Notes: generated from the sequence alone by a model not told the origin. A DNA stretch of 49,416 nucleotides from Rhizobium rhizogenes NBRC 13257 (GCF_000696095.1 NZ_BAYX01000029.1:1-49416), one strand, 5' to 3'. Positions 10,077 through 19,560 are shown, counted from the first letter of the stretch. Translations and numbers: made by a program.

Positions 10077-10413
10077 GATTCCAGGGGTTGCTCACCTATC
10101 CGGCGAAGGTCCTTGCCAGTTGAAACAGGTGCCGAAAAGCCCACAAACCAAGCACTCGCTTCCTAGAGCAAGCGTATGGCTTCCAAAGCCATACGCTTGA
10201 TAGCACAAGACACAGCGAAGCTTTTCGAGCTGCGGCTGTGTTGTGTACCGTCCCCTCTACTGGATTTCAATCCGCCCGAGCAGGCTTTCCAAAGATCGCA
10301 CACTGGATGCGCATCGCACTGAAGCAAACCACTGAACACACTTGGCGACACATCGCTGCAATTATCCAGATCATCGCGTCCAACGAGTGTGCGAAGCATC
10401 TCGAAAACACTGC
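10077..10413. other. Non-coding stretch with a long hairpin
   Basis: About 340 bases without a convincing gene; the small frames on both strands look like chance. The only clear structure is the hairpin at 10169-10199. The stretch is consistent with decayed DNA between a lipoprotein stub and an SDR remnant. Confidence 0.5.
10169..10199. repeat. 14-bp perfect hairpin
   Basis: CAAGCGTATGGCTT (10169-10182) and AAGCCATACGCTTG (10186-10199) form a perfect 14-bp stem with a 3-base loop. Neither side has a T-run, so it is not an ordinary intrinsic terminator. It could be a palindromic repeat unit, a structured RNA, or an old transposon end. Confidence 0.55.
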
Positions 10414-10641
10414 CTATGCTTCAGAAATAAGATGAAGCGCTCTCATCGCTGCTGCTTCGATGTTGTCCTTCTGGGTGACATCGAACTTAACGGCGATCGC
10501 GTCGTTTCCAAGTTCGACGGTAGCCTTTTTTGCTTGCCCGGGATCAAGGCCGAAATTGGCAACCATCGCCAATTCCGCAACGTAAGTTTTCGCCACAGCC
10601 AAACCGAATCCGCGGGTCGCGCCGATGATCATGGCGAACAT
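10414..10641 (-). pseudogene. SDR dehydrogenase N-terminal remnant
   Basis: From the internal Met at 10641 the frame reads MFAMIIGATRGFGLAVAKTY, with a Rossmann GATRGFG loop, and then AVKFDVTQKDNIEAAA, the DVT region of short-chain dehydrogenases. It stops after about 75 residues, before the NNAG, Ser-Tyr-Lys and substrate regions of a normal 240-260 residue enzyme. No continuation is seen downstream on the minus strand. It is therefore a truncated relic, not a working enzyme. Confidence 0.6.
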
Positions 10642-10686
10642 AACCGTCATTCGCCACAAGGACATGCTTGTTTTCCTAATTACCAT

Positions 10687-11455
10687 AATGACTTATAGAC
10701 CGCTAAATCTGTCAAGCAGCTGCAACATCTTCTGACGAAGGGTGACCAGGTTGTTCTGAAAGAACCTATTCCGTTCATCCGTCAATCGTGCGCTTTTCGC
10801 GTCAGCAGCAAGCCTTGGTGAGTTGGTTTGCAGTGGCACCAAAACCTCAACAACCCGCGGGCTTGCGCGCGGTTGAGGACACCGGCCGATTGGCCAACTC
10901 GCGCAAACAGATCACAAATTTCTCGCGACATTGCGCCGGACCCATTCCTATCGCGCACGACATCATGCGCCATCCGTACATTCACCGTTGAACCGTAGAC
11001 AAACCATGCAGATGTCATGGGGGCAGCTAGCGTCCCATATGCCATAAACCGATGATATTATGTCAACGAGACGATGCTGCGATTTCCCCATGCGCGCGAA
11101 CCCAAGCTGACGCATGCGGACGTGACGATAAGCCGTTTTCCGCGAATCGCTTGCGGGACTCAAGCCGTTGATATTTGGCCGCCATGTCTATCCCAATGCA
11201 TTCGTAAAGCGCTCGATTATACAGCTACTGATGCACGCTGTAAGGCAGGTCGCCTCCGTAATAGGCCCGACACAGGAAATCGGCCGGCAAGCCGAATGGT
11301 AATACCGTATTCGATTATCGGCGGGTCAGCCGCTCACTGAGGGACGGTCAACAATTTGGCTGAAATCTCTGGATTGCTGGTCGATAATGGCGTCTAGTTG
11401 GCATCCGATTGCGGTGGCCATAAGACTGGGCTGGGCATAGCACTTCGGAAGGCAT
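10687..11455. other. Gene-poor interval upstream of pcc region
   Basis: About 770 bases with only short, unremarkable frames on both strands. The longest minus-strand frame (10782-11045) has no motif I can assign. It may contain decayed genes. I see no tRNA-like fold or clear terminator. Confidence 0.4.
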
Positions 11456-12874
11456 TCAGGCTTCCTCAATAGTATATGGCAGCACGGTCCTCTTGTCGTG
11501 ATCGACGTGAAGTTTTCGCATCAATGGCGGTACCGCACGTTGCGGACATTTCAAACGTTCGCAGATCCTGCATGATATTCCGATCGGCGCAAAATTGGCC
11601 TTTACGGATAGATCGAGATCATCCGAATAGACAAAGGCATGTGCATAGGAAATCTCGCATCCGAAAGCGATCGCATAGCGGGGATGCGGACTGTGGTAGC
11701 CCGCGCCGGCCTTCGTAATCTGTGTGGCAAGGCAGAGAAAGCGAACGCCATCCGGGGTCTCTGCCAACTGGCGAATAATCCGTCCCTGCGCCTCGAAGGC
11801 TTCATGTACGTTCCACAAAGGACAGGCGGCTCCAAACCGCGCAAACTGAAGCTTCGTGGAGCTATGTCTCTTCGTGATATTGCCGGCCCGGTCAATGCGC
11901 GCGAAAAAAACTGGCACGCCCTTGTTTCCTGGACGCTGCAGCGTGCTCAATCTGTGACAAACCTGTTCTAAGCTCGCTCCGAAGCGGGCTGCGAGAAGAT
12001 CAAGGTCGTGCCGCAGGGTATTCGCAGCTGACAGAAAATCGCCGTAGGGTAATAATAAAGCTCCGGCGAAATAATTCTGCAGACCGATCTTGCAGATCTC
12101 CATCGCTTCGACCGTGCGGAAATTGGCGTCTCGCGCGATAAGATCAATCAGGTTGCTGGCATGGAGCTGGGCTACCTGAAAGGCAATCTGGAAGTCGCGC
12201 GTGGCTGCTGGTGCGTAACGGTTGATGTAGAGAATACCAGCCGAACGATCAAACGATCGCAGGGCGTCATTATCTAATTCCGACCGCTTTACCTCTATCC
12301 GGAATTTGGTTTTCAGGTAGTGAGTGAGGGCGGAATAGCCATCAGTGTCTCCTAGTCCAATTTCAGTGGCCAATCGCTCAGCTTCGATGTCCAAGGAATG
12401 GATGTAGTTGTCCACGAAATGGAAGAAGTCCCTGACCTCTTCATAGGACGTGGTTTCCGCCAGCGATGCCGATTGCCCCAGGCTGTCGCTTAGGCTCACC
12501 AACTGCTCGCTGTTGCGTTTAAACCCCTGATGAGCTCGGATTAACGCGCGGGCCAGGTTCGGCGCACCCTGCGTGATCAATTTGAGTTCCTGGACACTCG
12601 CGGCAAGGTTCTCAAAGAGAGGATCCGTAAGTGCCTCCGTGAGCGCTGACAGAAGTCTATCTCCCTCGCCTGAAGAGAGTTCGCTCACGTTGATCTGGAA
12701 TTTTTCGGCGAGAGCGACGAGGACCGTTGCGGACACAGGCCGCTGATTGTTTTCGATCTGATTGAGATAGCTCGTCGATATTCCAATGCGCTCGGCGAAT
12801 TGTGATTGGGTTGCTTTGTTCGCGTCCCTCAATTCCCGAACTTTTCGGCCGATGAAAAGCTTGCCAATTGTCAT
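11456..12874 (-). CDS. pccR: Short-chain fatty acyl regulator (ScfR/PccR type)
   Basis: A 472-residue regulator. An XRE-type HTH lies at about 11-66 (QSQFAERIGISTSYLNQIEN). A central IrrE/ImmA-like region follows, with the metalloprotease HExxH replaced (VAQLHASN). The C-terminal domain is Cys-rich (ISCRICERLKCPQRA). This architecture is that of ScfR regulators, which sense short-chain acyl-CoAs; PccR activates propionyl-CoA carboxylase genes. The reading frame is open far upstream, but the real start is ATG at 12874 because the HTH begins there. It is divergent from pccB, and TTTGCAAA-like sites lie between them. Confidence 0.88.
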   Translation of the reverse strand: MTIGKLFIGRKVRELRDANKATQSQFAERIGISTSYLNQIENNQRPVSATVLVALAEKFQINVSELSSGEGDRLLSALTEALTDPLFENLAASVQELKLITQGAPNLARALIRAHQGFKRNSEQLVSLSDSLGQSASLAETTSYEEVRDFFHFVDNYIHSLDIEAERLATEIGLGDTDGYSALTHYLKTKFRIEVKRSELDNDALRSFDRSAGILYINRYAPAATRDFQIAFQVAQLHASNLIDLIARDANFRTVEAMEICKIGLQNYFAGALLLPYGDFLSAANTLRHDLDLLAARFGASLEQVCHRLSTLQRPGNKGVPVFFARIDRAGNITKRHSSTKLQFARFGAACPLWNVHEAFEAQGRIIRQLAETPDGVRFLCLATQITKAGAGYHSPHPRYAIAFGCEISYAHAFVYSDDLDLSVKANFAPIGISCRICERLKCPQRAVPPLMRKLHVDHDKRTVLPYTIEEA

Positions 12875-12877
12875 TTG

Positions 12878-12906
12878 TTCGCAACTTTGCAAAATAACAT
12901 TTGCAT
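12878..12906. promoter_or_regulatory. TTTGCAAA-type repeats, probable PccR binding region
   Basis: Between the regulator start (12874) and pccB (12999) there is TTCGCAA (12878-12884), TTTGCAAA (12886-12893) and TTTGCA (12900-12905). Repeated TTTGCAA-like half-sites are, from memory, the motif described for PccR-type ScfR regulators; the spacing here is not identical to what I recall. The position adjoining the regulator's own start fits control of pccB plus autoregulation. Confidence 0.55.
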
Positions 12907-12998
12907 ATTTATAGTTTACACACATGCACCCGTTCAAGTGTTTTGTGAACCCCATCTCTCCTTTAGAAACGAATGCTAGTGGAGACGTGGAGAATTTT

Positions 12999-14531
12999 AT
13001 GGGAACCGTGCTGGAACAACTTGAATCTCGCCGGGCAGAAGCAAGGCTCGGCGGCGGGCAAAAGCGCATAGACGCCCAACACAGCAAGGGCAAGTTGACA
13101 GCACGCGAACGTATTGAGGTGCTCTTGGATGAGGGCTCGTTCGAAGAATACGACATGTATGTCACACACCGCGCGGTCGACTTCGGCATGGCAAGTCAAA
13201 AGATCGCCGGAGATGGTGTTGTCACCGGTTGGGGCACGATCAACGGACGGCAAGTCTATATCTTCTCCCAGGATTTCACAGTTCTTGGAGGCTCTTTATC
13301 GGAGAGCCACGCTCAAAAGATCTGCAAGATCATGGATATGGCTCTTAGGAACGGTGCGCCGATCATAGGGCTGAATGATTCAGGCGGTGCGCGCATTCAA
13401 GAAGGCGTTGCCTCCCTTGCGGGCTATGCTGATGTCTTCAAGCGCAACGTAGAAGCTTCAGGCGTGCTCCCTCAGATATCTGTCATCATGGGACCGTGCG
13501 CTGGTGGAGCAGTGTATTCACCAGCAATGACCGACTTCATTTTCATGGTCCGCGACAGCTCCTACATGTTCGTGACCGGTCCGGACGTCGTCAAGACTGT
13601 CACAAATGAAGTCGTGACGGCTGAAGAACTCGGCGGGGCTAAAACGCACACCACAAAGTCGTCCGTCGCTGACGGTGCTTTCGAGAACGACGTCGAGGCA
13701 CTTGAGCAGATCCGGCTCCTTTTCGACTTTCTGCCGTTGAACAACGGGCAGCAGGCCCCTTTCCGTCCATTTTTCGACGACCCCGCGCGTATTGAGGAGC
13801 GTCTCGATACGCTCATCCCGGACTCGTCGAACAAGCCTTACGACATGCGCGAACTGATCCTGGCGATAGCTGACGAGGGTGATTTCTTCGAGATACAGGA
13901 AGCGTTTGCCAAGAACATTATAACCGGCTTTGCGCGGATCGAAGGCCAGACCATCGGTGTCGTCGCCAACCAGCCGTTGGTGCTGGCTGGATGCCTCGAT
14001 ATTGATTCCGCGCGCAAGGCTGCCCGCTTCGTTCGCTTCTGCGACGCATTCAACATCCCGATCTTGACCCTGGTGGACGTGCCGGGCTTTCTTCCTGGCA
14101 CATCGCAGGAGTATGACGGCGTCATCAAGCATGGGGCCAAGCTGCTCTTCGCATATAGCCAGGCAACCGTTCCGATGGTGACCCTGATCACTCGCAAGGC
14201 CTATGGCGGCGCCTATGATGTGATGGCCTCTAAGCATATAGGCGCCGATGTCAACTACGCCTGGCCAACTGCCGAAATCGCTGTCATGGGAGCGAAGGGC
14301 GCGACCGAAATTCTTTATCGGTCGGAACTCGGCGATCCTGAAAAAATCGCTGAACGGACCCGTGAATATGAAGAGCGTTTCGCCAATCCCTTTGTCGCTG
14401 CCGAGCGCGGCTTTATCGATGAAGTGATCATGCCGCATTCGTCACGTCGCCGCATCGCGCGCGCTTTCGCCTCGCTTCGCAACAAACGCAGTGAAGTGCG
14501 TTGGCGCAAGCACGATACGATTCCCTTGTGA
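12999..14531 (+). CDS. pccB: Propionyl-CoA carboxylase beta subunit (carboxyltransferase)
   Basis: A 510-residue carboxyltransferase, the normal PccB length. It shows the N-domain (KLTARERIEVLLDEGSFEEY), the first oxyanion region (GLNDSGGARIQEGV, GPCAGGAVYSPA) and the C-domain (LVDVPGFLPGTSQEYDGVIK, TRKAYGGAYDVM). It transfers the carboxyl group from biotin to propionyl-CoA, giving methylmalonyl-CoA, in a complex with PccA. ATG 12999 is chosen because GGAG lies six bases upstream and the family starts there; the frame is open further upstream. It is the first gene of the propionate operon, divergent from its regulator. Confidence 0.95.
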   Translation: MGTVLEQLESRRAEARLGGGQKRIDAQHSKGKLTARERIEVLLDEGSFEEYDMYVTHRAVDFGMASQKIAGDGVVTGWGTINGRQVYIFSQDFTVLGGSLSESHAQKICKIMDMALRNGAPIIGLNDSGGARIQEGVASLAGYADVFKRNVEASGVLPQISVIMGPCAGGAVYSPAMTDFIFMVRDSSYMFVTGPDVVKTVTNEVVTAEELGGAKTHTTKSSVADGAFENDVEALEQIRLLFDFLPLNNGQQAPFRPFFDDPARIEERLDTLIPDSSNKPYDMRELILAIADEGDFFEIQEAFAKNIITGFARIEGQTIGVVANQPLVLAGCLDIDSARKAARFVRFCDAFNIPILTLVDVPGFLPGTSQEYDGVIKHGAKLLFAYSQATVPMVTLITRKAYGGAYDVMASKHIGADVNYAWPTAEIAVMGAKGATEILYRSELGDPEKIAERTREYEERFANPFVAAERGFIDEVIMPHSSRRRIARAFASLRNKRSEVRWRKHDTIPL

Positions 14532-14537
14532 GTTTTC

Positions 14538-15008
14538 ATGCAAAACGCCGTTCAATTGCGAGATGCCGTTTCAGGCGACGAAGGGTTTATCTTGTGGCTT
14601 GAGGAGCTAGCACTCCGAAAGTCTGCGGAGGCGTCCTTGGGCCGTTTCGTGCCGAGACCCGGAATGGGAGACGAATTCCCATCCAACTGCCAGATCATTC
14701 AGTTTGATAATGCCGATGTGGGTTGTCTTACGACGTCGGCCAAGGAAAACATCATCCACATCGACCAGTTTTACCTGGTTCCGGAATTCCGGAATCGCGG
14801 GATCGGTTGTCGAGTTCTGACGAACATCATGTCGCAAGCCGCTATCCAACAGCAGCGTTTGCGGACCACGTTCTTGCCGAGTTCCGACGCATCGAAGTTC
14901 TTTCATAGCTTGGGTTTTCACCTGATTTCAGAGACGCCAAAGGCCATTTCGATGGAATGGTCCGCATCCATTCAAGAGCACATCACTCGCGGGACAGCCA
15001 ATGTTTAA
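14538..15008 (+). CDS. GNAT family N-acetyltransferase
   Basis: A 156-residue GNAT protein. The acetyl-CoA-binding region is visible as IDQFYLVPEFRNRGIGCRVL, where RNRGIG is the Q/RxxGxG/A loop, and the C-terminal strand FFHSLGFHLISETPKAISME is typical. It lies between pccB and pccA, six bases after pccB and overlapping pccA by eight bases, so it is made with the carboxylase. The substrate is unknown. An acetyltransferase here could modify an acyl-CoA enzyme, but that is speculation from position. Confidence 0.8.
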   Translation: MQNAVQLRDAVSGDEGFILWLEELALRKSAEASLGRFVPRPGMGDEFPSNCQIIQFDNADVGCLTTSAKENIIHIDQFYLVPEFRNRGIGCRVLTNIMSQAAIQQQRLRTTFLPSSDASKFFHSLGFHLISETPKAISMEWSASIQEHITRGTANV

Positions 15009-17004
15009 AAAAATTCTGATCGCAAACCGTGGTGAAATAGCTTGCCGCATCATCAAGTCGGCGAAAAAGCTCGGCATTAAGACCGTTGCCGTTTATTCGG
15101 ACGCGGACGCGAACGCCCTGCATGTAAAAATGGCGGATGAGGCTGTTCACATCGGTGCCGCCCCATCCAGTCAGTCCTATATCGTCATTGAGCGCATCAT
15201 CGATGCCATCCGCAAAACTGGCGCCGACGCTGTGCATCCCGGCTATGGCTTTCTGTCTGAAAATCCCTCCTTTGCGGAAGCTCTCGAAAAGGAGGGCATC
15301 ACCTTTATCGGCCCGCCGGTTGGCGCCATCCAGGCGATGGGCGACAAGATCACCTCGAAGAAGCTGGCGGCCGAAACCGGTGTTTCGACGGTACCTGGTC
15401 ACATGGGTCTGATTGCCGACGCCGACGAGGCCGTGAGAATATCCTCCTCCATTGGCTACCCCGTGATGATCAAGGCGTCCGCCGGAGGCGGCGGCAAGGG
15501 CATGCGTATTGCCTGGAACGAGGATGAAGCACGCGAAGGTTTTCAGGCGTCGAAAAACGAAGCGCGCTCCTCTTTCGGCGATGATCGGATTTTCATCGAG
15601 AAGTTCGTCCTGCAGCCGCGCCACATCGAGATCCAGGTGCTCGGCGACAAGCACGGAACGGTGCTTTATCTCGGCGAACGTGAATGCTCTATTCAGCGCC
15701 GGAACCAGAAGGTCATTGAGGAGGCCCCGTCACCATTTCTCGACGAGGAGACACGTCGGGCCATGGGCGAGCAAGCCGTAGCGCTGTCGAAGGCCGTTGG
15801 ATATCACTCGGCCGGAACTGTCGAATTCATCGTCGATGGCGACCGCAATTTCTATTTTCTTGAGATGAACACCCGCCTGCAGGTCGAACATCCCGTGACA
15901 GAGCTGATCACCGGCATTGATCTCGTGGAGCAAATGATCCGTGTTGCTGACGATGAGAAGCTTTCTTTTGGACAGGCCGACGTCAAACTGACCGGCTGGG
16001 CGATTGAAAGCCGGCTTTATGCCGAAGATCCCTATCGGAATTTCCTGCCCTCCATTGGTCGCCTGTCACGCTATCGTCCACCGGCGGAAGGCGCGAAGGC
16101 AGATGGTGTCGTCGTTCGCAATGACACCGGTGTCCTCGAGGGCGGCGAGATTTCGATATATTACGACCCAATGGTCGCAAAGCTTTGCTCATGGGCAAAG
16201 GACCGCCTGACGGCGATCGACGCCATGAGCGCCGCATTGGATGATTTCGAGGTTGAAGGAATAGGTCATAATCTCCCCTTCCTTTCGGCCGTGATGCAAC
16301 ATCCTCGATTCAGATCCGGCAAAATCACCACGGCTTTTATCACAGAGGAATTCCCGGAAGGCTTCATCGGGGTCGAACCGGACTTGGTGGCCGCCCGAAA
16401 ACTTGCAGTTGTTGCAACCTGGGTCAATCACGCCACACAAAGTCGCGCCATCCGGATTTCGGGCACGATCGGCAATCATCGAAGGATCATTGGCCGAGAT
16501 TGGGTGGCGGTACTGGCTAGCCATACATTCGATGTGACATTTGACCTCGTGGCATCGGGATCCATTGTGAGGTTTTCCGACGGCACCGTATTTGAGATCA
16601 ATGGAAATTGGCAGCCGGGACAGAGCCACGCACATTTCATCGTGGATGGTGAGGAAATGGGAGTGAAAGTCTCCAAATCAGGCAATGGTATTCGCCTGCG
16701 TTGGCGCGGAATCGACGAGGTTGCCCACGTTCGGGAGCCGAGGGTTGCGAAGCTTGCGGCTTTAATGCCTGTGAAATTGCCTGTGGACGCGTCGAGGATG
16801 CTGCTTTGCCCGATGCCGGGCATCATCACGTCGGTCGCGGTCCAGGAGGGTGACCAGGTGGAAGCCGGGCAAGCATTGGCGACTGTCGAGGCTATGAAGA
16901 TGGAGAACACCTTGCGCGCCGAAAAGCGCGCGACGGTAAAGCGCGTCAGTGCTGTCGCGGGACAGAGTCTCGCGGTTGACGACATCATTATGGAGTTCGA
17001 GTGA
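15001..17004 (+). CDS. pccA: Propionyl-CoA carboxylase alpha subunit (biotin carboxylase + BCCP)
   Basis: A 667-residue alpha subunit with three parts. The biotin carboxylase domain is about residues 1-445 (KILIANRGEIACRIIKSAKK; ATP-binding KASAGGGGKGMRIAW; active-site EMNTRLQVEHPVTE). A linker (BT) domain follows, and then the C-terminal biotin carrier with VEAMKMENT, the biotinylated lysine being about K633. It carboxylates its own biotin with ATP and bicarbonate, and PccB passes this to propionyl-CoA. The start overlaps the GNAT gene; the stop overlaps the mutase start (TGATG). Complete and apparently intact. Confidence 0.95.
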   Translation: MFKKILIANRGEIACRIIKSAKKLGIKTVAVYSDADANALHVKMADEAVHIGAAPSSQSYIVIERIIDAIRKTGADAVHPGYGFLSENPSFAEALEKEGITFIGPPVGAIQAMGDKITSKKLAAETGVSTVPGHMGLIADADEAVRISSSIGYPVMIKASAGGGGKGMRIAWNEDEAREGFQASKNEARSSFGDDRIFIEKFVLQPRHIEIQVLGDKHGTVLYLGERECSIQRRNQKVIEEAPSPFLDEETRRAMGEQAVALSKAVGYHSAGTVEFIVDGDRNFYFLEMNTRLQVEHPVTELITGIDLVEQMIRVADDEKLSFGQADVKLTGWAIESRLYAEDPYRNFLPSIGRLSRYRPPAEGAKADGVVVRNDTGVLEGGEISIYYDPMVAKLCSWAKDRLTAIDAMSAALDDFEVEGIGHNLPFLSAVMQHPRFRSGKITTAFITEEFPEGFIGVEPDLVAARKLAVVATWVNHATQSRAIRISGTIGNHRRIIGRDWVAVLASHTFDVTFDLVASGSIVRFSDGTVFEINGNWQPGQSHAHFIVDGEEMGVKVSKSGNGIRLRWRGIDEVAHVREPRVAKLAALMPVKLPVDASRMLLCPMPGIITSVAVQEGDQVEAGQALATVEAMKMENTLRAEKRATVKRVSAVAGQSLAVDDIIMEFE

Positions 17005-19145
17005 TGGCCACTAATAAGACCCTTGCGGATTGGGAAGCACTGGCCGAACGAGAATTGAAGGCATCTCCAGACAGGCTTGTCTGGCATACGCCGGAGGGCA
17101 TTGACGTCAAGCCGCTCTATACGCAAGCGGATTTGCGTAGCGTCGGCCATCTGGATTCCCTGCCGGGCTTCGCGCCGTTTACGCGCGGCCCACGCGCCAC
17201 GATGTACGCAGGTCGCCCTTGGACGATCCGGCAATATGCCGGCTTCTCGACAGCTGAGGCATCGAATGCCTTTTACAAGCGTAACCTCGCCGCCGGGCAG
17301 AAAGGTCTGTCCGTCGCTTTCGATCTTGCAACGCACCGTGGCTACGACAGCGACCACCCACGGGTTGAGGGCGATGTCGGTAAAGCAGGCGTGGCGATCG
17401 ACAGTGTCGAGGACATGAAGATCCTGTTTGACGGCATTCCGCTTGCCGAGATGTCGGTATCGATGACGATGAACGGCGCCGTCGTTCCCATCCTCGCAAA
17501 TTTCATTGTTGCGGGCGAGGAGCAGGGCGTCGAGAGGGCTATGCTTTCCGGGACCATTCAGAACGACATTCTGAAGGAGTTCATGGTCCGCAATACCTAT
17601 ATCTATCCGCCAGAGCCATCGATGAGGATTATTGCCGACATTATTGAATATACGGCAAAGGAAATGCCACGTTTCAATTCGATCTCGATTTCCGGCTACC
17701 ACATGCAGGAAGCCGGCTCAACGCTTGTTCAGGAGCTTGCCTTCACGCTGGCGGATGGCCGCGAATACGTCCGGGCAGCGCTTGCCAAAGGTCTGAACGT
17801 TGACGACTTTGCCGGCCGCCTGTCCTTCTTCTTTGCCATCGGCATGAATTTTTTCATGGAAGCGGCCAAGCTGCGCGCAGCACGCCTGCTCTGGTCGAAG
17901 ATCATGGCGGAATTCGATCCGAAAAAGCAGTCCTCTTTGATGTTGCGCACGCATTGCCAGACGTCAGGCGTTTCGCTGCAGGAACAGGACCCATATAACA
18001 ACATCGTTCGCACGGCCTACGAGGCAATGTCCGCCGCGCTCGGCGGCACGCAGTCGCTGCATACGAACGCTCTCGATGAGGCCATCGCGCTTCCCACCGA
18101 GTTCTCCGCGCGGATCGCGCGCAACACGCAGCTCATCCTTCAACATGAAACCGGCGTGACCAATGTGGTCGATCCCCTTGCCGGCTCTTATTATGTCGAG
18201 AGCCTCACCGCCGATCTCGCCGAAAAGGCGTGGGCCTTGATTGAAGAGGTCGAGGCGCTTGGCGGCATGACAAAAGCGGTTGCCGCGGGCATGCCCAAGC
18301 GCATGATCGAGGAAGCGGCAACGCGGCGGCAAGCAGCGATAGATCGCGGTCAAGAGGTCATCGTCGGCGTCAACAAATACCGTCTCGATAGCGAAGATCA
18401 GCTGGATATTCTGGATATTGACAATGCTGCCGTTCGCCGCGCCCAGATCAATAGGATTGAGCAGACGAGGCGTCACCGCAATCCATTGATGGTTGAGGCG
18501 GCGCTGGCGGAGCTGAGCGACGTTGCCCGCACCGGTAACGGAAATCTATTGGCGGCAGCGGTCGAAGCCGCGCGCGCGCGCGCGACCGTTGGTGAAATCT
18601 CGGACGCCTTGCGCGTCATCTTCGGCGACCATTCCGCCACCCCCGAAGTGGTTTCCGATGTCTACGGAGCCGCCTATGAGAACGATCCGGAATACACGAC
18701 ATTGGTCGGTCGCCTCGGTGAGTATGCGAAAGCTTTGTCGGCGACGCCGAAAATCATGGTCGCCAAGCTCGGGCAAGACGGTCACGATCGCGGTGCAAAA
18801 ATAATTGCATCCGCCTTCGGCGATATCGGCTTCGAGGTCCTTGCCGGGCCATTGTTTCAGACGCCGGATGAAGCGGCCGACATCGCCGTGAAAAACAAGG
18901 TTCACGTTGTCGGCATGTCTTCTCTGGCCGCTGGCCATAAAACCTTGGCGCCCCAGTTGGTCCAGGCCCTGAAGGCCCGCGGCGCTGACAATGTCGTCGT
19001 GATCGTTGGCGGCGTCATACCCCGCCAAGACTACGAATTTCTGCTGCAACACGGCGTGTCTGCAGTCTTCGGCCCGGGTACGAACGTCCTCGAAGCGGCG
19101 CGCGCCGTGATCGATCTCATGCAAGGCAAATTGCGAAATCAGTGA
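17004..19145 (+). CDS. scpA: Methylmalonyl-CoA mutase
   Basis: A 713-residue single-chain, catalytically complete mutase. The N-terminal TIM-barrel domain has PWTIRQYAGFSTAEASNAFY, the characteristic FDLATHRGYDSDHPRV, and SMTMNGAVVPILANFI. The C-terminal B12 domain carries the cobalt-ligand motif DGHDRG near residue 598 and IVGGVIPRQDYEFL. It converts (R)-methylmalonyl-CoA to succinyl-CoA using adenosylcobalamin. ATG 17004 overlaps the pccA stop; GTG 17001 is in frame one codon earlier. Directly downstream is the epimerase, so the whole propionyl-CoA to succinyl-CoA route is encoded. No MeaB-type chaperone gene is seen nearby. Confidence 0.95.
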   Translation: MATNKTLADWEALAERELKASPDRLVWHTPEGIDVKPLYTQADLRSVGHLDSLPGFAPFTRGPRATMYAGRPWTIRQYAGFSTAEASNAFYKRNLAAGQKGLSVAFDLATHRGYDSDHPRVEGDVGKAGVAIDSVEDMKILFDGIPLAEMSVSMTMNGAVVPILANFIVAGEEQGVERAMLSGTIQNDILKEFMVRNTYIYPPEPSMRIIADIIEYTAKEMPRFNSISISGYHMQEAGSTLVQELAFTLADGREYVRAALAKGLNVDDFAGRLSFFFAIGMNFFMEAAKLRAARLLWSKIMAEFDPKKQSSLMLRTHCQTSGVSLQEQDPYNNIVRTAYEAMSAALGGTQSLHTNALDEAIALPTEFSARIARNTQLILQHETGVTNVVDPLAGSYYVESLTADLAEKAWALIEEVEALGGMTKAVAAGMPKRMIEEAATRRQAAIDRGQEVIVGVNKYRLDSEDQLDILDIDNAAVRRAQINRIEQTRRHRNPLMVEAALAELSDVARTGNGNLLAAAVEAARARATVGEISDALRVIFGDHSATPEVVSDVYGAAYENDPEYTTLVGRLGEYAKALSATPKIMVAKLGQDGHDRGAKIIASAFGDIGFEVLAGPLFQTPDEAADIAVKNKVHVVGMSSLAAGHKTLAPQLVQALKARGADNVVVIVGGVIPRQDYEFLLQHGVSAVFGPGTNVLEAARAVIDLMQGKLRNQ

Positions 19146-19155
19146 GGCTGAAAAA

Positions 19156-19560
19156 ATGCTCGGACCACTAAATCACGTTGCCATCGCAGTGCCGAATCTG
19201 AAAGCCGCAGTTTCTGTTTACGAGAAGCTCGGCGCGGACATTTCCCCGCCGCAGGATCTGCCGGAGCATGGTGTTACGGTCGTTTTCATCCAACTTCCGA
19301 ACACCAAGCTCGAGCTGCTCTACCCCCTCGGAGAAAATTCGCCGATCGCCCCGTTTCTTGCGAAGAATCCGGCCGGTGGAATCCATCATCTTTCTTTTGA
19401 TGTGCCGGATATATTGGAGGCGCGCAAAACAATGACGGCCGGTGGTATTCGCATCCTTGGAAGCGGCGAACCATCAATCGGTGCTCACGGTACGCCTGTG
19501 CTCTTTGCCCACCCCAAAGATCTGTTCGGAACCTTGATTGAGATTGAGCAGGCGGACTAA
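19156..19560 (+). CDS. mce: Methylmalonyl-CoA epimerase
   Basis: A 134-residue single-module VOC protein of the length expected for the epimerase. It shows the metal ligands His in LNHVAIAVPNL, His in GIHHLSFDV and Glu in the end LIEIEQAD. The middle part LELLYPLGENSPIAPFLAKN is typical of the family. It interconverts (S)- and (R)-methylmalonyl-CoA, joining PccAB to the mutase. It follows the mutase by ten bases and ends the operon. Its end is convergent with the pseudoazurin gene. Confidence 0.93.
   Translation: MLGPLNHVAIAVPNLKAAVSVYEKLGADISPPQDLPEHGVTVVFIQLPNTKLELLYPLGENSPIAPFLAKNPAGGIHHLSFDVPDILEARKTMTAGGIRILGSGEPSIGAHGTPVLFAHPKDLFGTLIEIEQAD

Noticed and set aside
12875..13189. N-terminal extension of the PccR-like reading frame far into pccB
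   Set aside because: The frame is open only by chance opposite pccB. The XRE domain begins at the Met at 12874, and pccB coding features occupy the region.
13518..14438. A 306-codon minus-strand frame opposite pccB
   Set aside because: Codon shadow of pccB with unnatural composition and no motif.
16476..17702. A 408-codon minus-strand frame across pccA and the mutase
   Set aside because: It spans two certain genes on the other strand and has no domain.
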